Shown in pieces: positions 42,810 to 51,532 of a DNA stretch of 64,000 bases. The position numbers were made by a program, and so were the translations under genes. The notes beneath the pieces were generated by a model, which did not search any database, had not been told where the DNA came from, and saw nothing but the letters and a program-made list of their open reading frames with translations. Source of the stretch: Pseudomonas fluorescens (GTDB lineage Bacteria; Pseudomonadota; Gammaproteobacteria; Pseudomonadales; Pseudomonadaceae). Each line of letters begins with the position of its first letter. Positions within the stretch are counted from its first letter, which is position 1. The stretch is from contig NZ_VCNJ01000010.1 in NCBI RefSeq assembly GCF_005938625.1, positions 1 through 64,000 on the forward strand. The letters are read 5' to 3'.

Positions 42810-43532
42810 ATGCTGACTCTTCGCAAAGCCTCCGATCGTGGCCTCGCCAATCATGGCTGGTTGAAGTCCTTTCACACCTTTTCCTTCGCCAGCTATCGCG
42901 ACCCTCGCGAACAGGGTTTTTCCGACCTGCTGGTGATCAACGATGACCGCGTTGCCGCCGGTAAAGGCTTCGGCCAGCACCCGCACCGCGACATGGAGAT
43001 CTTTTCCTATGTGCTGGAAGGTGCGCTGGAACACAAGGACACGCTGGGCACCGGCTCGGTCATCCGCCCGGGTGACGTACAGTTGATGAGCGCCGGCAGC
43101 GGTGTGGCGCACAGCGAGTTCAATCATTCGGCGACCAAACCGGTGCACTTCCTGCAGATCTGGATCGTGCCGGAAGTCAGCGGCGCCAAACCGCGCTATC
43201 AACAGGAACATTTCAGCGCCGGGAAAAAACGCGGTCGTCTGCAATTGATCATTTCGCCGGACGGTCACGACGGTTCACTGAAAGTGCGCCAGGATGCACG
43301 GGTCTTCGCCGGGCTGTTCGACGGCAAGGAAAGCGCCACGCTGGAACTGCCGGCCAACCGCTATGCCTATGTGCATGTCGCACGTGGCAGCGTTGAACTC
43401 AATGGCCAGCAACTGCGCGAAGGTGACGGCGTGCGGGTTCGCGAGGAACAGTTGCTGACTTTGAGCAACGGTGTCGATGCCGAGGTGTTGGTGTTCGACT
43501 TGCGGCCGCAGGAATTGCCTGAGATGCCATGA
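42810..43532 (+). CDS. pirin family protein (YhhW-like)
   Basis: A 240-residue bicupin. The N-terminal metal site is visible as GFGQHPHRDMEIFSYVLEG with further ligands in EGALEHKD and GVAHSEFNHS, and the pirin start RKASDRGLANHGWLKSFHTF is intact. Pirins of this class may have quercetin-dioxygenase activity. AAGGAG lies seven to eight bases before the ATG. A bidirectional hairpin follows. Confidence 0.92.
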   Translation: MLTLRKASDRGLANHGWLKSFHTFSFASYRDPREQGFSDLLVINDDRVAAGKGFGQHPHRDMEIFSYVLEGALEHKDTLGTGSVIRPGDVQLMSAGSGVAHSEFNHSATKPVHFLQIWIVPEVSGAKPRYQQEHFSAGKKRGRLQLIISPDGHDGSLKVRQDARVFAGLFDGKESATLELPANRYAYVHVARGSVELNGQQLREGDGVRVREEQLLTLSNGVDAEVLVFDLRPQELPEMP

Positions 43533-43552
43533 CCTGGTACTTCAATGCTCAC

Positions 43553-43582
43553 GAAAAACGGCCTTCTTTGAAGGCCGTTTTC
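43553..43582. terminator. bidirectional terminator between pirin and a small gene
   Basis: Inverted repeat AAAACGGCCTTC-TTTG-AAGGCCGTTTT with A-run on the left and T-run on the right, suited to end transcripts from both sides. It sits 20 bases after the pirin stop and touches the stop of the minus-strand gene. Confidence 0.88.
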
Positions 43583-44067
43583 TATTGTGGTGATTCGGTT
43601 GCTTGTTGCGAAGCAGGTCTTGGTGCGCCTATATCTTTACCTACCTGGATCGCCGCGAGTGTCGTCTGCAAGGTAGTTAACACCGCTGCCTGATTGGCGA
43701 AGTGCGCCCCCACGACGACGGTGATCATTCCGAGAAAATGGACGGCTGTCGTCGCCCAGTAATGCGCCTTCACTGTCGAGGCCTGTTTGATGGCTTCTTT
43801 TGATTCTTCGGCGATCCGTTGTACACCGTCCCACATCAGATCGTATCGTTTATCCCTCTCCATTTGAGCCTTGTCTCGCTCAGCCTGAGTCAACAGGTAA
43901 GCATCGATTCTCGCCGACACACCCTCGACCCGAGCGTCCATCCTGGTCTCAATGGTTTCGATCCTGGCATTGAATTCTTCACGGCTTATAGCGTTCATGG
44001 CTTGGGTATTCCGACTTTTACTCGATAGATCACTGATTGAATTTTGACTGAATTCCGTGGTTTTCAA
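43582..44067 (-). CDS. hypothetical coiled-coil membrane protein
   Basis: A 161-residue protein of unknown function. After a polar start, residues about 27-90 form a coiled coil (SREEFNARIETIETRMDARV, AERDKAQMERDKRYDLM), then one transmembrane helix follows near 105-130 (TTAVHFLGMITVVVGAHFAN) and a Pro/Gln-rich tail. TTG at 44067 is favoured because AGGAAGG precedes it by seven bases; ATG at 43998 has no good site. Upstream lies a leader element similar to that of the DUF6124-type gene. Confidence 0.65.
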   Translation of the reverse strand: MKTTEFSQNSISDLSSKSRNTQAMNAISREEFNARIETIETRMDARVEGVSARIDAYLLTQAERDKAQMERDKRYDLMWDGVQRIAEESKEAIKQASTVKAHYWATTAVHFLGMITVVVGAHFANQAAVLTTLQTTLAAIQVGKDIGAPRPASQQATESPQ

Positions 44068-44157
44068 TTCGACACCTTCCTGGGTCTACCGATACCGTCC
44101 CTGGTATTAAAGCGGTGAGAGTCCAACGTCCCTCACGAGCTGACGAAAACAATAGGC

Positions 44158-44235
44158 CGCATACAGAATGCTTACAAGCCGGGAGATTCTGCCTCTGGTG
44201 TAGGCCGTTTCGTCAGAGGCTGTAGCCCTGCCAAA
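44158..44235 (-). other. second copy of the conserved leader block
   Basis: On the minus strand this region has GGCTACAG...CCTACACC...CAGAATCTCCCGGCTTGT, aligning with the block at about 34192-34245. The spacer between GGCTAC and CCTACA differs in sequence but in both copies can pair (CTCTGACG with a partner in the flank here). It lies about 100-170 bases before the TTG start of the coiled-coil gene. Confidence 0.4.
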
Positions 44236-44246
44236 AGAACGTCTCC

Positions 44247-45122
44247 CTAGTCATTCTCCGATGCGAACACGTCGACAATCTGCTCAATCACCGCCCTCAC
44301 CCGCGCGGTATGCCGCAGATCCGCGTGGGTCACCAACCACACTTCGTACGGCAGTGGTCGCGTGCGTTGCGGCCAGAGCCTGATCAGGCCATCGCGCTCG
44401 CCCATGTACACCGGGATTTCTCCTACGCCTAATCCTGCTGCAATCGAACGGCGCACGAGCAGGCTGGAGCTGAGGCTGGCGACGATGCGGCCGCGACTTA
44501 GCGGCTCCGACACCAGGGTCAGGTCCTTTTTGCTTTGCAGATACGGTTGATAGACCACCAGATCATGCCCTTCGAACGCCGAGTCCGGTTGCGGCACGCC
44601 ATTGGCGTCTATATAGGTTTGAGAGGCGAACAGCCCCACTGGCCATCGGGCAATGCGCCGGGCGATCAGGTCAGGATTGTCCGGCCGGGTGTTGCGCACA
44701 GCGATATCCGCCTCACGCTTGGCCAGGCTAAGAATCTGCGTGGACGCGTCCAGTTGCACTCGCACGTCCGGGTGCTGCTCGTGCAAACGGGCAATGGCCG
44801 GAATCAGGAAATCGATGGCCAGCGAATCGGTGGTACTGACGCGCACCGTGCCGGTCAGGCGATCGTCCAGGCCTTGAATCTGCCGCTCCAGCTCCAGCGC
44901 CGAATGCTCCATTTTCTCAACGCTTTTAAGCGCTGCTTCGCCGACCGCTGTCAACGCGTACCCGTCAGAGGTACGCAGGAACAACGTCGCGCTCAGGGAT
45001 TTTTCCAGTGCCGTGATGCGCCGCCCGACAGTCGCCTGATCCACCCCCAGAATCCGTGCGGCCCCGCGCAGTGTCGACTCGCGGCAAACGGCCAGAAATA
45101 CCCGTGCGTCATCCCAATTCAT
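44247..45122 (-). CDS. LysR-family transcriptional regulator
   Basis: A 291-residue LysR protein: MNWDDARVFLAVCRESTLRG, then AARILGVDQATVGRRITALE and ATLFLRTSDGYALTAVGEAA. The effector domain runs from about 90 (GTVRVSTTDSLAIDFLIPAI). It diverges from the MFS gene across 111 bases, so it probably controls that transporter. Confidence 0.9.
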   Translation of the reverse strand: MNWDDARVFLAVCRESTLRGAARILGVDQATVGRRITALEKSLSATLFLRTSDGYALTAVGEAALKSVEKMEHSALELERQIQGLDDRLTGTVRVSTTDSLAIDFLIPAIARLHEQHPDVRVQLDASTQILSLAKREADIAVRNTRPDNPDLIARRIARWPVGLFASQTYIDANGVPQPDSAFEGHDLVVYQPYLQSKKDLTLVSEPLSRGRIVASLSSSLLVRRSIAAGLGVGEIPVYMGERDGLIRLWPQRTRPLPYEVWLVTHADLRHTARVRAVIEQIVDVFASEND

Positions 45123-45233
45123 GCTGTCTCCTGATGATGCAAATACGCATCAGCGTGCCGCTTAATCGCTGCATTAACGCAGCAAAGATAGCCGATATGC
45201 TGAGCGCCATAAACCTTCCACGAGATTGCTGAC

Positions 45234-46433
45234 ATGCGCACTCCAAGTCCCACCGGTATCTGGTTGCCGATCTTTGCTGGCCTGTGCGCCAGCCTGGTCA
45301 GCATCGGGCTGGCGCGTTTCGCTTACACGCCGCTGATTCCTTCTCTGATTGAAGCGCAGTGGTTCAGCGCCAATGATGTGGTCTACCTCGGTGCGGCCAA
45401 TCTGGTCGGCTATCTGATCGGCGCCCTGCTCGGCCGGCCGGCAGCGCGCCAGCTCGGCAATAAAAATGCTTTGCGGCTGATGATGCTGGTGGTCACGGCG
45501 GCATTTTTTGCCTGCGCGTTTCCGTTGTCGGTGAGCTGGTTCTTCGGCTGGCGGCTGCTGTCGGGGATTGCCGGCGGCGCGATCATGGTGTTGGTGGCGG
45601 CGACGGTACTGCCGCATGTTCCGGCGGCGCGAAAAGGGCTGGCCAGCGGCGCGATTTTTCTCGGCATCGGTCTTGGCATAGCTGGCTCGGGGACGCTTGT
45701 TCCGCCGCTGTTGACCCTCGGGTTGCAGGCGACATGGCTGGGCCTGGGGGCTTTGGCACTGTTGCTGACTGCGTTGAGCTGGTTCGGTTGGCCGTCCGAT
45801 TTTGCGCACCCAGTGGCTCCGCACGACACGGCGTCTGTTGAACCGACGCCGCGCGGGGTGTATTTGCTGTTCGCTCAATACGCCTTTATGGCCGCAGGCC
45901 TGGTGCCGGCCATGGTGTTTCTGGTGGATTACGTTGCACGTGGACTCGGTGCCGGGGCGCATATCGGCGCGTTGGTCTGGGTGATGTATGGCTTGGGTGC
46001 GATTGTCGGGCCAGTGACTTATGGCTTCCTCGCCGATCAGCTGGGCGCGCGGTCCGGCATTCGCCTGGTGCTGGTGGTGCAGGCGGTTGCCCTTGGGCTG
46101 CTGGCGCTGACTCACTCATTTCTGCCGCTGGCGTTGCTGGCGGTGATTATCGGTTCATTTCCGCCCGGCATTGTGCCGCTGGCGCTGGCGCGGGTGCATG
46201 AACTGGTGCCGGACCATCATCGCCAGCAAATCGCCTGGAGCCGTGCCACGGTGTCATTCGCTACGTTTCAGGCGCTGGCCGGTTTTGCCTATTCGGCGCT
46301 GTTCAATGCCAGCGGCGGTCATCACGCGTTGTTGTTCGTGATTGCCGCTGGCGCAATCGTCGTGGCGTTGCTGCTGGAGCAAGCCCTGAAATGGCTGCCC
46401 GCCCCGATTGAGCCGCGCTGCTGTGCAAATTGA
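45234..46433 (+). CDS. YbfB/YjiJ-family MFS transporter
   Basis: A 399-residue inner-membrane transporter with twelve hydrophobic spans. The N-terminus GIWLPIFAGLCASLVSIGLA and ARFAYTPLIPSLIEAQW match the YbfB/YjiJ family of the major facilitator superfamily. The substrate is unknown. The divergent LysR is the likely regulator; the quinone oxidoreductase gene follows 60 bases downstream and may share the transcript. Confidence 0.88.
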   Translation: MRTPSPTGIWLPIFAGLCASLVSIGLARFAYTPLIPSLIEAQWFSANDVVYLGAANLVGYLIGALLGRPAARQLGNKNALRLMMLVVTAAFFACAFPLSVSWFFGWRLLSGIAGGAIMVLVAATVLPHVPAARKGLASGAIFLGIGLGIAGSGTLVPPLLTLGLQATWLGLGALALLLTALSWFGWPSDFAHPVAPHDTASVEPTPRGVYLLFAQYAFMAAGLVPAMVFLVDYVARGLGAGAHIGALVWVMYGLGAIVGPVTYGFLADQLGARSGIRLVLVVQAVALGLLALTHSFLPLALLAVIIGSFPPGIVPLALARVHELVPDHHRQQIAWSRATVSFATFQALAGFAYSALFNASGGHHALLFVIAAGAIVVALLLEQALKWLPAPIEPRCCAN

Positions 46434-46493
46434 AGGGAATCATTGCCGGCTCGGCAGGCTCCCACTTACACAACTCAAGCCAAGAGAAACGAT

Positions 46494-47492
46494 ATGTCCC
46501 TGCCCAATGAAATGACCCGAATCGAAATCACCGAACCCGGAGGCCCCGAGGTCTTGCAACCTCGACGCGTGCCGCTGCCGGTCGCGGCACAAGGCGAAGT
46601 ACTGATCCGTGTACACGCCGCCGGGATCAACCGGCCGGACGCCTTGCAACGGGCCGGCAAATACCCGATGAAACCCGGCATGAATCCGATTCCCGGGCTG
46701 GAGGTCGCCGGTGAAATCGTGGCGCTCGGGGCCGGTGTCAATCAGTTCGCCGTGGGCGACAAAGTCTGCGCGCTGACCAACGGCGGCGGTTATGCCGAAT
46801 ACTGCGCAGTCCCGGCCGGCCAGACCCTGCCGATTCCTGATGGCCTGGACTGGCTGCACGCCGCTGCGATCCCGGAAACGTTCTTTACCGTGTGGGCCAA
46901 CCTGTTCGGCCTAGGCGGCGCCAGCCGTGGTCAACGCGCGCTGATTCACGGCGGTACCAGCGGCATCGGCACCACCGCACTGATGCTCTGCCGCGAATTC
47001 GGTATAGAAGCGTTCGCCACCGCCGGCAGCCCGGACAAATGCGCAGCGATCAGCAAACTTGGCGGCTTGCCGATCAACTATCGCGAGCAGGAGTTCGCCG
47101 AAGTCATCGCCGATAAAACCGCAGGCCAGGGCGTCAATGTGATCCTCGACATCATGGGCGGCTCGTACCTCAACGCTAACGTCAGCGCTCTGGCGATGGA
47201 CGGTCGTCTGGTCATGCTCGGTTTCCTCGGCGGCGCGCGGGCCAACGATTTTGATCTGTTGGCAATGATGGCCAAACGCGCGGTCATCACCGGTTCCCTC
47301 TTGCGCGCCCGCACCGCTGTGGAAAAAGCCGCGATTGCCGATCAACTGCGTGAGCACGTATGGCCAGCGCTGGCTTCCGGGCGTTGCCTGCCGATGATCG
47401 ACAAGGTTTATTCGCTCAACGATGCGGCTCAGGCTCACGCGCACATGGAGGCCGGCGACCATATCGGCAAGATCGTGCTACGGGTGGTGTGA
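46494..47492 (+). CDS. NAD(P)H quinone oxidoreductase (zinc-independent MDR family)
   Basis: A 332-residue medium-chain reductase of the PIG3/Qor type. The GroES-like part has EVLIRVHAAGINRPDALQRA and PGLEVAGEIVALGAGV; the Rossmann motif is ALIHGGTSGIGTTALMLCRE, with VILDIMGGSYLNAN downstream. It has no zinc-binding Cys set. Such enzymes reduce quinones or enones. The ATG at 46494 starts the usual MTRIEIT-like N-terminus a few residues in. It probably forms a unit with the MFS gene. Confidence 0.9.
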   Translation: MSLPNEMTRIEITEPGGPEVLQPRRVPLPVAAQGEVLIRVHAAGINRPDALQRAGKYPMKPGMNPIPGLEVAGEIVALGAGVNQFAVGDKVCALTNGGGYAEYCAVPAGQTLPIPDGLDWLHAAAIPETFFTVWANLFGLGGASRGQRALIHGGTSGIGTTALMLCREFGIEAFATAGSPDKCAAISKLGGLPINYREQEFAEVIADKTAGQGVNVILDIMGGSYLNANVSALAMDGRLVMLGFLGGARANDFDLLAMMAKRAVITGSLLRARTAVEKAAIADQLREHVWPALASGRCLPMIDKVYSLNDAAQAHAHMEAGDHIGKIVLRVV

Positions 47493-47604
47493 GTCGTTGC
47501 AGCATTTGGTAATCGTTGCGCTGGGACGGTGGTCGAAAAACTCACGCGCAGAGCTAGGCATCTGGTAAAAAGCGTTCTTTGTCCACGCTTTGGTGAAACG
47601 TTTA

Positions 47605-48549
47605 ATGTTCCTGTCCTTCATGACTCGTCTGCGACGCCGCCGCTTGGCATTCGCCTGCATGGCCGCGCTGATTATCGGCGTGCCGACCAGTTGTGCCGTA
47701 CTCGAACACACCGAACGCAAACTGCTGTTTCGCATCGAACCGGGCACCGCCGGCTGGTATCACGGCTTACCCGGCAGCGTGCAGGAACTCGACCTGCAAC
47801 CGAAAAGCTTCAAGGCCGGGGAAAACATCCATGCCTGGTGGTGGCCGGCGGAAAAGGCCAATGCGCCGGCCATTCTCTATCTGCATGGCGTGCGCTGGAA
47901 CCTTACCGGGCAGTTGTTCCGCATCGAACAACTGCGCGCGGCGGGTTATTCAGTACTGGCCATCGACTATCGCGGATTCGGCAAGAGTCACGGTGATCTG
48001 CCGTCGGAAAGCAGTGTCTACGAAGACGCGAGGGTGGCGTGGGAGCGCTTCAAACTGCTGCAACCGGATCCGGCAAAACGCTTGATCTATGGGCACTCCC
48101 TCGGAGGTGCCGTGGCGATCGATCTGGCCGCTGAACTTGGCCAGGATGCGGTGCGTAATCGCACCCCGCTCCCCGTGCGCGGGCTGGTAATCGAGTCCAC
48201 CTTCACCACGCTGGCGGATGTTGCCGCGTCAGTCGCCAACACTTCTCTGCCGGTGCGCTGGCTGCTCTCGCAGAAATTCGATTCGATCGACAAGATTGCC
48301 GACATTCACATGCCACTGCTGGTGGTGCACGGTCTGGCTGACGCTTTCGTGCCGCCGCGTTTCAGCGAGCAACTGTTCAACGCCGCGCAACAACCCAAAC
48401 GCCTGTTGCTGGTGCCGGGCGCGACGCATAACAACAGCATGGCGCTCGGCGGACAGAATTACCGCAAAGCGATCGACAATCTGATGCAAAGCAAACCGGC
48501 CCCCCGAGTCGCCGGACCTGCGAACATGCGCAGCGGGCGGGACACTTAA
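47605..48549 (+). CDS. membrane-anchored or exported alpha/beta hydrolase
   Basis: A 314-residue hydrolase with an N-terminal signal/anchor (RLAFACMAALIIGVPTSCAV; the PTSC is only a weak lipobox). The fold shows ILYLHGVRWNLTGQL (oxyanion region), the nucleophile GHSLGGAVAIDL, an Asp in VVHGLADAFVPPRF and a His in VPGATHNNSM, as in the BEM46/YfhR-like group. Substrate unknown. The start is uncertain among TTG 47590, ATG 47605 and ATG 47620. Its end overlaps the convergent ABC exporter gene by four bases. Confidence 0.82.
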   Translation: MFLSFMTRLRRRRLAFACMAALIIGVPTSCAVLEHTERKLLFRIEPGTAGWYHGLPGSVQELDLQPKSFKAGENIHAWWWPAEKANAPAILYLHGVRWNLTGQLFRIEQLRAAGYSVLAIDYRGFGKSHGDLPSESSVYEDARVAWERFKLLQPDPAKRLIYGHSLGGAVAIDLAAELGQDAVRNRTPLPVRGLVIESTFTTLADVAASVANTSLPVRWLLSQKFDSIDKIADIHMPLLVVHGLADAFVPPRFSEQLFNAAQQPKRLLLVPGATHNNSMALGGQNYRKAIDNLMQSKPAPRVAGPANMRSGRDT

Positions 48550-50357
48550 CGGTAGCCGCGAGCCTGCAAATCGAACAGTTGCGCGTAATACCCGGCAGCG
48601 GCGATCAGTTGATCGTGGCCGCCCTGCTCGAGGATTTGGCCTTGTTGCAGCACGATGATGTGATCGGCATTGCGCACACTGGAAAAACGATGGGAAATCA
48701 GCAAGGTCATGCGACCTTCGCTGTGCTGGCTGAAATGCTCGAACACCGCCGCTTCGGCCGCTGGATCAAGGGCGGAAGTTGGCTCATCGAGGATCAGAAT
48801 GTCGGCCTCACGGCGCATGTATGCACGGGACAAGGCAATCTTCTGCCACTGCCCACCAGACAATTCCTGGCCACCGGCAAACCAGCGTCCCAATTGCGTG
48901 GCATAGCCCTTGTCGAGCCCTTCGATAAAGGGGGCAGCCATACCTTGGGCAGCGGCCTCTTTCCATCGTTGCGAATCGTTAAACGCCAAGGTATCGCCGA
49001 CGCCGATGTTTTCTCCGACGCTGAACTGGTAGCGAATGTAGTCCTGAAAAATCACGCCAATCCGCCGACGCAACGCGGTCTCCTGCCAATCCTGCAAATC
49101 GCTGCCGTCGAGCAGAATGCGCCCTTGATCGGGGCGGTAGAGCCGGGTCAGTAATTTGATCAGTGTGGTCTTGCCAGAACCGTTCTCGCCGACCAACGCC
49201 ATGCTTTGGCCCGGCACCAGTTGCAGATCAATGTTTTCCAGCGCTGGCCGACTGGCTCCCGGATAACGGAAACCGACGTCCTCGAAACGCAAACCATCGC
49301 CCGGGCGGACGCCGACGGTCAGGTGGCCCGTATCGACCTGAACCGGTTCGGCCAGATATTCATAAAGACTGGTCAGGTAGAGGCCATCTTCGTACAAGCC
49401 GCTGATCGCACTCAGACTGCTGCTCACCGCGCTTTGGCCTTGCTTGAACAGCACCAGATACATAGTCATCTGGCCGAGGCTGATCTGGCCATGTACGGCA
49501 TCGATCACCACCCAGGCATAGGCCACGTAAAAAGCCGCAGTACCGAGCAGACCGAGACCGAACCCCCAGCCGTCGCGCCGCAGCGTCAAACGGCGATCTT
49601 CGGCATACAGCCTGGCGAACGTGTCGCGGTAGCGTTTTAGCAACAGCGGTGCAAAGCCGAACAGCTTGACCTCTTTGATATACGTTTCGTGGGACAGCAA
49701 GGTTTCGATGTAGCTCTGCTGCCGACTCTCCGGCGCGCGGCGGGTGAACAGTCGAAAGGCGTCACCGGAAAAATGCGCCTCGGCAAAGAACACCGGCAAC
49801 GCACCGACCACCAGCAGCACCAGCGCCCAAGGGGAAAAATGCACCAGCAGCACGCCAAAGCTGATCAGCATGATCAGGTTCTGAATCAAGCCCAACGACT
49901 TCATGACCAGCGCCAGTGGCCGGGTCGACGCCTCGCGACGGACACGCACCAGTTTGTCGTAGAACTCGGAGTTCTCGAACTGCACCAGTGACAGGGTCTG
50001 CGCTTTTTCCAGGATCAGCGTATTGACCTTCTGCCCCAGTTGCACCCGCAACAGCGACTGCTGCACCGAGAGTGCCCGTTGTGTACCGGACAACAGCGCC
50101 AACACCCCGGCCTCCAACAAAACGTAACGCAACACTGGCCACAGCGGCGCACTGCCGTGTTGCGCGTGCAACTGCATCGCTGCCACCACGGCATCGACAA
50201 TCCGCTGCCCCAACCATGCCGCCAGTGCCGGCAGCAAACCGGCAACCAACGTTGCCAGCACCAGCCCCAGAAACAAGCCACGCGATGTCCCCCAAACCAA
50301 ACACAAGGCGCGTTGCGCCTGATCGAACAAGGAGGTGAAACGCGATAGATCAGGCAT
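48546..50357 (-). CDS. ABC exporter half-transporter (fused permease/ATPase)
   Basis: A 603-residue protein with six membrane helices in residues 20-310 and an ATPase in 350-600: Walker A VGENGSGKTTLIKLL, signature LSGGQWQKIALSRAY, Walker B ADILILDEPTSALD and H-loop LISHRFSSVRNAD. It acts as a homodimer exporting lipid, peptide or drug; sequence does not fix which. No partner or substrate gene is adjacent. Confidence 0.92.
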   Translation of the reverse strand: MPDLSRFTSLFDQAQRALCLVWGTSRGLFLGLVLATLVAGLLPALAAWLGQRIVDAVVAAMQLHAQHGSAPLWPVLRYVLLEAGVLALLSGTQRALSVQQSLLRVQLGQKVNTLILEKAQTLSLVQFENSEFYDKLVRVRREASTRPLALVMKSLGLIQNLIMLISFGVLLVHFSPWALVLLVVGALPVFFAEAHFSGDAFRLFTRRAPESRQQSYIETLLSHETYIKEVKLFGFAPLLLKRYRDTFARLYAEDRRLTLRRDGWGFGLGLLGTAAFYVAYAWVVIDAVHGQISLGQMTMYLVLFKQGQSAVSSSLSAISGLYEDGLYLTSLYEYLAEPVQVDTGHLTVGVRPGDGLRFEDVGFRYPGASRPALENIDLQLVPGQSMALVGENGSGKTTLIKLLTRLYRPDQGRILLDGSDLQDWQETALRRRIGVIFQDYIRYQFSVGENIGVGDTLAFNDSQRWKEAAAQGMAAPFIEGLDKGYATQLGRWFAGGQELSGGQWQKIALSRAYMRREADILILDEPTSALDPAAEAAVFEHFSQHSEGRMTLLISHRFSSVRNADHIIVLQQGQILEQGGHDQLIAAAGYYAQLFDLQARGYR

Positions 50358-50580
50358 GGGGCATTGGACTCGGCAGGCGATGGCGGTGCGTTATGGTACT
50401 CCAGCGCTACAACTGAATTTCAAACGACGAGCGCGTTATTGTCGACGCGTTTTTCAGAACAAAAACATCTGGAAGACTCGGGCCTTTGCGGCGTCCAACG
50501 CTCTGCTATGTTTTAACCGCCCAACGCGGAACCCGGCGAACACCCGCCACGCTCCGCGCCTGACTGCCGGGAGCAGAGAG

Positions 50581-50994
50581 ATGAAAATCAACCCGTACCT
50601 GATCTTCAATGGTGACTGCCGCGAAGCCTTCACCTTCTACGAACAAGCCTTGTCGGGAACACTCGAGGCCATGATGACGTTCGGCGAAACGCCCGCCGCC
50701 GAGCACGTGCCCAAAGAACACCACCATCTGATCATCCACACCTGCCTGAAAGTGGGTGATCAGATGATCATGGCCTCGGACACCACGCCCGACCGCCCGA
50801 CTCAAGGCATGAGCGGCTGCTCGATTTCGTTGAACGTCGACAGCATTGCCGAGGCCGAGCGAGTGTTCAACGCGCTGGCCAAGGACGGTCGCGTCGATAT
50901 GCCGCTGGAGGCGACCTTCTGGGCGGTGCGCTTCGGCATGCTGGTGGATCGTTTTGGCGTGTCGTGGATGGTCAATTGCGAGAGCGAAAAGTGA
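50581..50994 (+). CDS. VOC family (PhnB/YjdN-like) protein
   Basis: A 137-residue VOC-fold protein: MKINPYLIFNGDCREAFTFY, then TFGETPAAEHVPKEHHHLII and WAVRFGMLVDRFGVSWMVNC, matching the 3-demethylubiquinone-9 methyltransferase-like/PhnB group. Enzyme activity is unproven for the group. The ATG at 50581 follows GGGAGCAGAGAG; the frame is open further upstream but without a plausible start. Confidence 0.9.
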   Translation: MKINPYLIFNGDCREAFTFYEQALSGTLEAMMTFGETPAAEHVPKEHHHLIIHTCLKVGDQMIMASDTTPDRPTQGMSGCSISLNVDSIAEAERVFNALAKDGRVDMPLEATFWAVRFGMLVDRFGVSWMVNCESEK

Positions 50995-51017
50995 CCCTGA
51001 CATTTCCTCAGGCATGA

Positions 51018-51048
51018 AAAAGCCCAACCTGAAAAGATTGGGCTTTCT
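51018..51048. terminator. terminator between convergent genes
   Basis: AAAGCCCAA (51019-51027) pairs with TTGGGCTTT (51038-51046) over a ten-base loop, flanked by A and T residues. It lies 24 bases after the VOC stop and next to the stop of the minus-strand gene. Confidence 0.85.
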
Positions 51049-51051
51049 GCG

Positions 51052-51381
51052 TTACCGCTGGGCCAATTCGTGGCGTACGCATTGTTCGTAATACGTCTGT
51101 TTGACCGCCGCCGGCTTGAGCTTCGATGTGCTGTTGTAGGTTTGCTCGGTAATCCCCATCGCGGTCATGCGCATCCACGGTTGCTGGAAGCGGCGCACCT
51201 GCAATTGTTTGCGTGCGCCGTACAGCGAGACGCCCGACAACTTCGATTGCTGGGCACCGGCAGCGATGTCCGAGCCCCAGGTGCAGGCAAAGCGATGGCT
51301 TTTGCTCAGTTCTTTCGCCTGCACTCCCACCGCGAAAACAGCCAGGGAAAGCGTTGCAACGGTGATGACAATCGTCCGCAT
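51052..51381 (-). CDS. small exported protein of unknown function
   Basis: A 109-residue protein with a clear signal peptide (cleavage near VGVQAKEL). The mature part is basic with two Cys (FACTWG, YEQCVRHE) that could form a disulphide. I do not recognise the family; similar short exported proteins occur in pseudomonads. It appears to be monocistronic and lies convergent to the VOC gene. Confidence 0.75.
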   Translation of the reverse strand: MRTIVITVATLSLAVFAVGVQAKELSKSHRFACTWGSDIAAGAQQSKLSGVSLYGARKQLQVRRFQQPWMRMTAMGITEQTYNSTSKLKPAAVKQTYYEQCVRHELAQR

Positions 51382-51480
51382 AGAGCCAACCTAACCTTTT
51401 GAAAAAAGGCGATTTTGCCGGGGAAGCAAAAATCCGGGGGCCAGCAATTTGCCGCCTTTCGCGAGTTTTTTGCGGACGTA

Positions 51481-51520
51481 AAAAAGGGTGGTGGGATTTC
51501 CTGATGAAATCCCACCACCC
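51481..51520 (-). terminator. rho-independent terminator of the rtcBA unit
   Basis: Perfect 15-base arms (51486-51500 and 51506-51520, GGGTGGTGGGATTTC) with a five-base loop, followed on the minus strand by a T-run. It lies 13 bases after the rtcA stop. Confidence 0.93.
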
Positions 51521-51532
51521 CTAGGCTGAGTA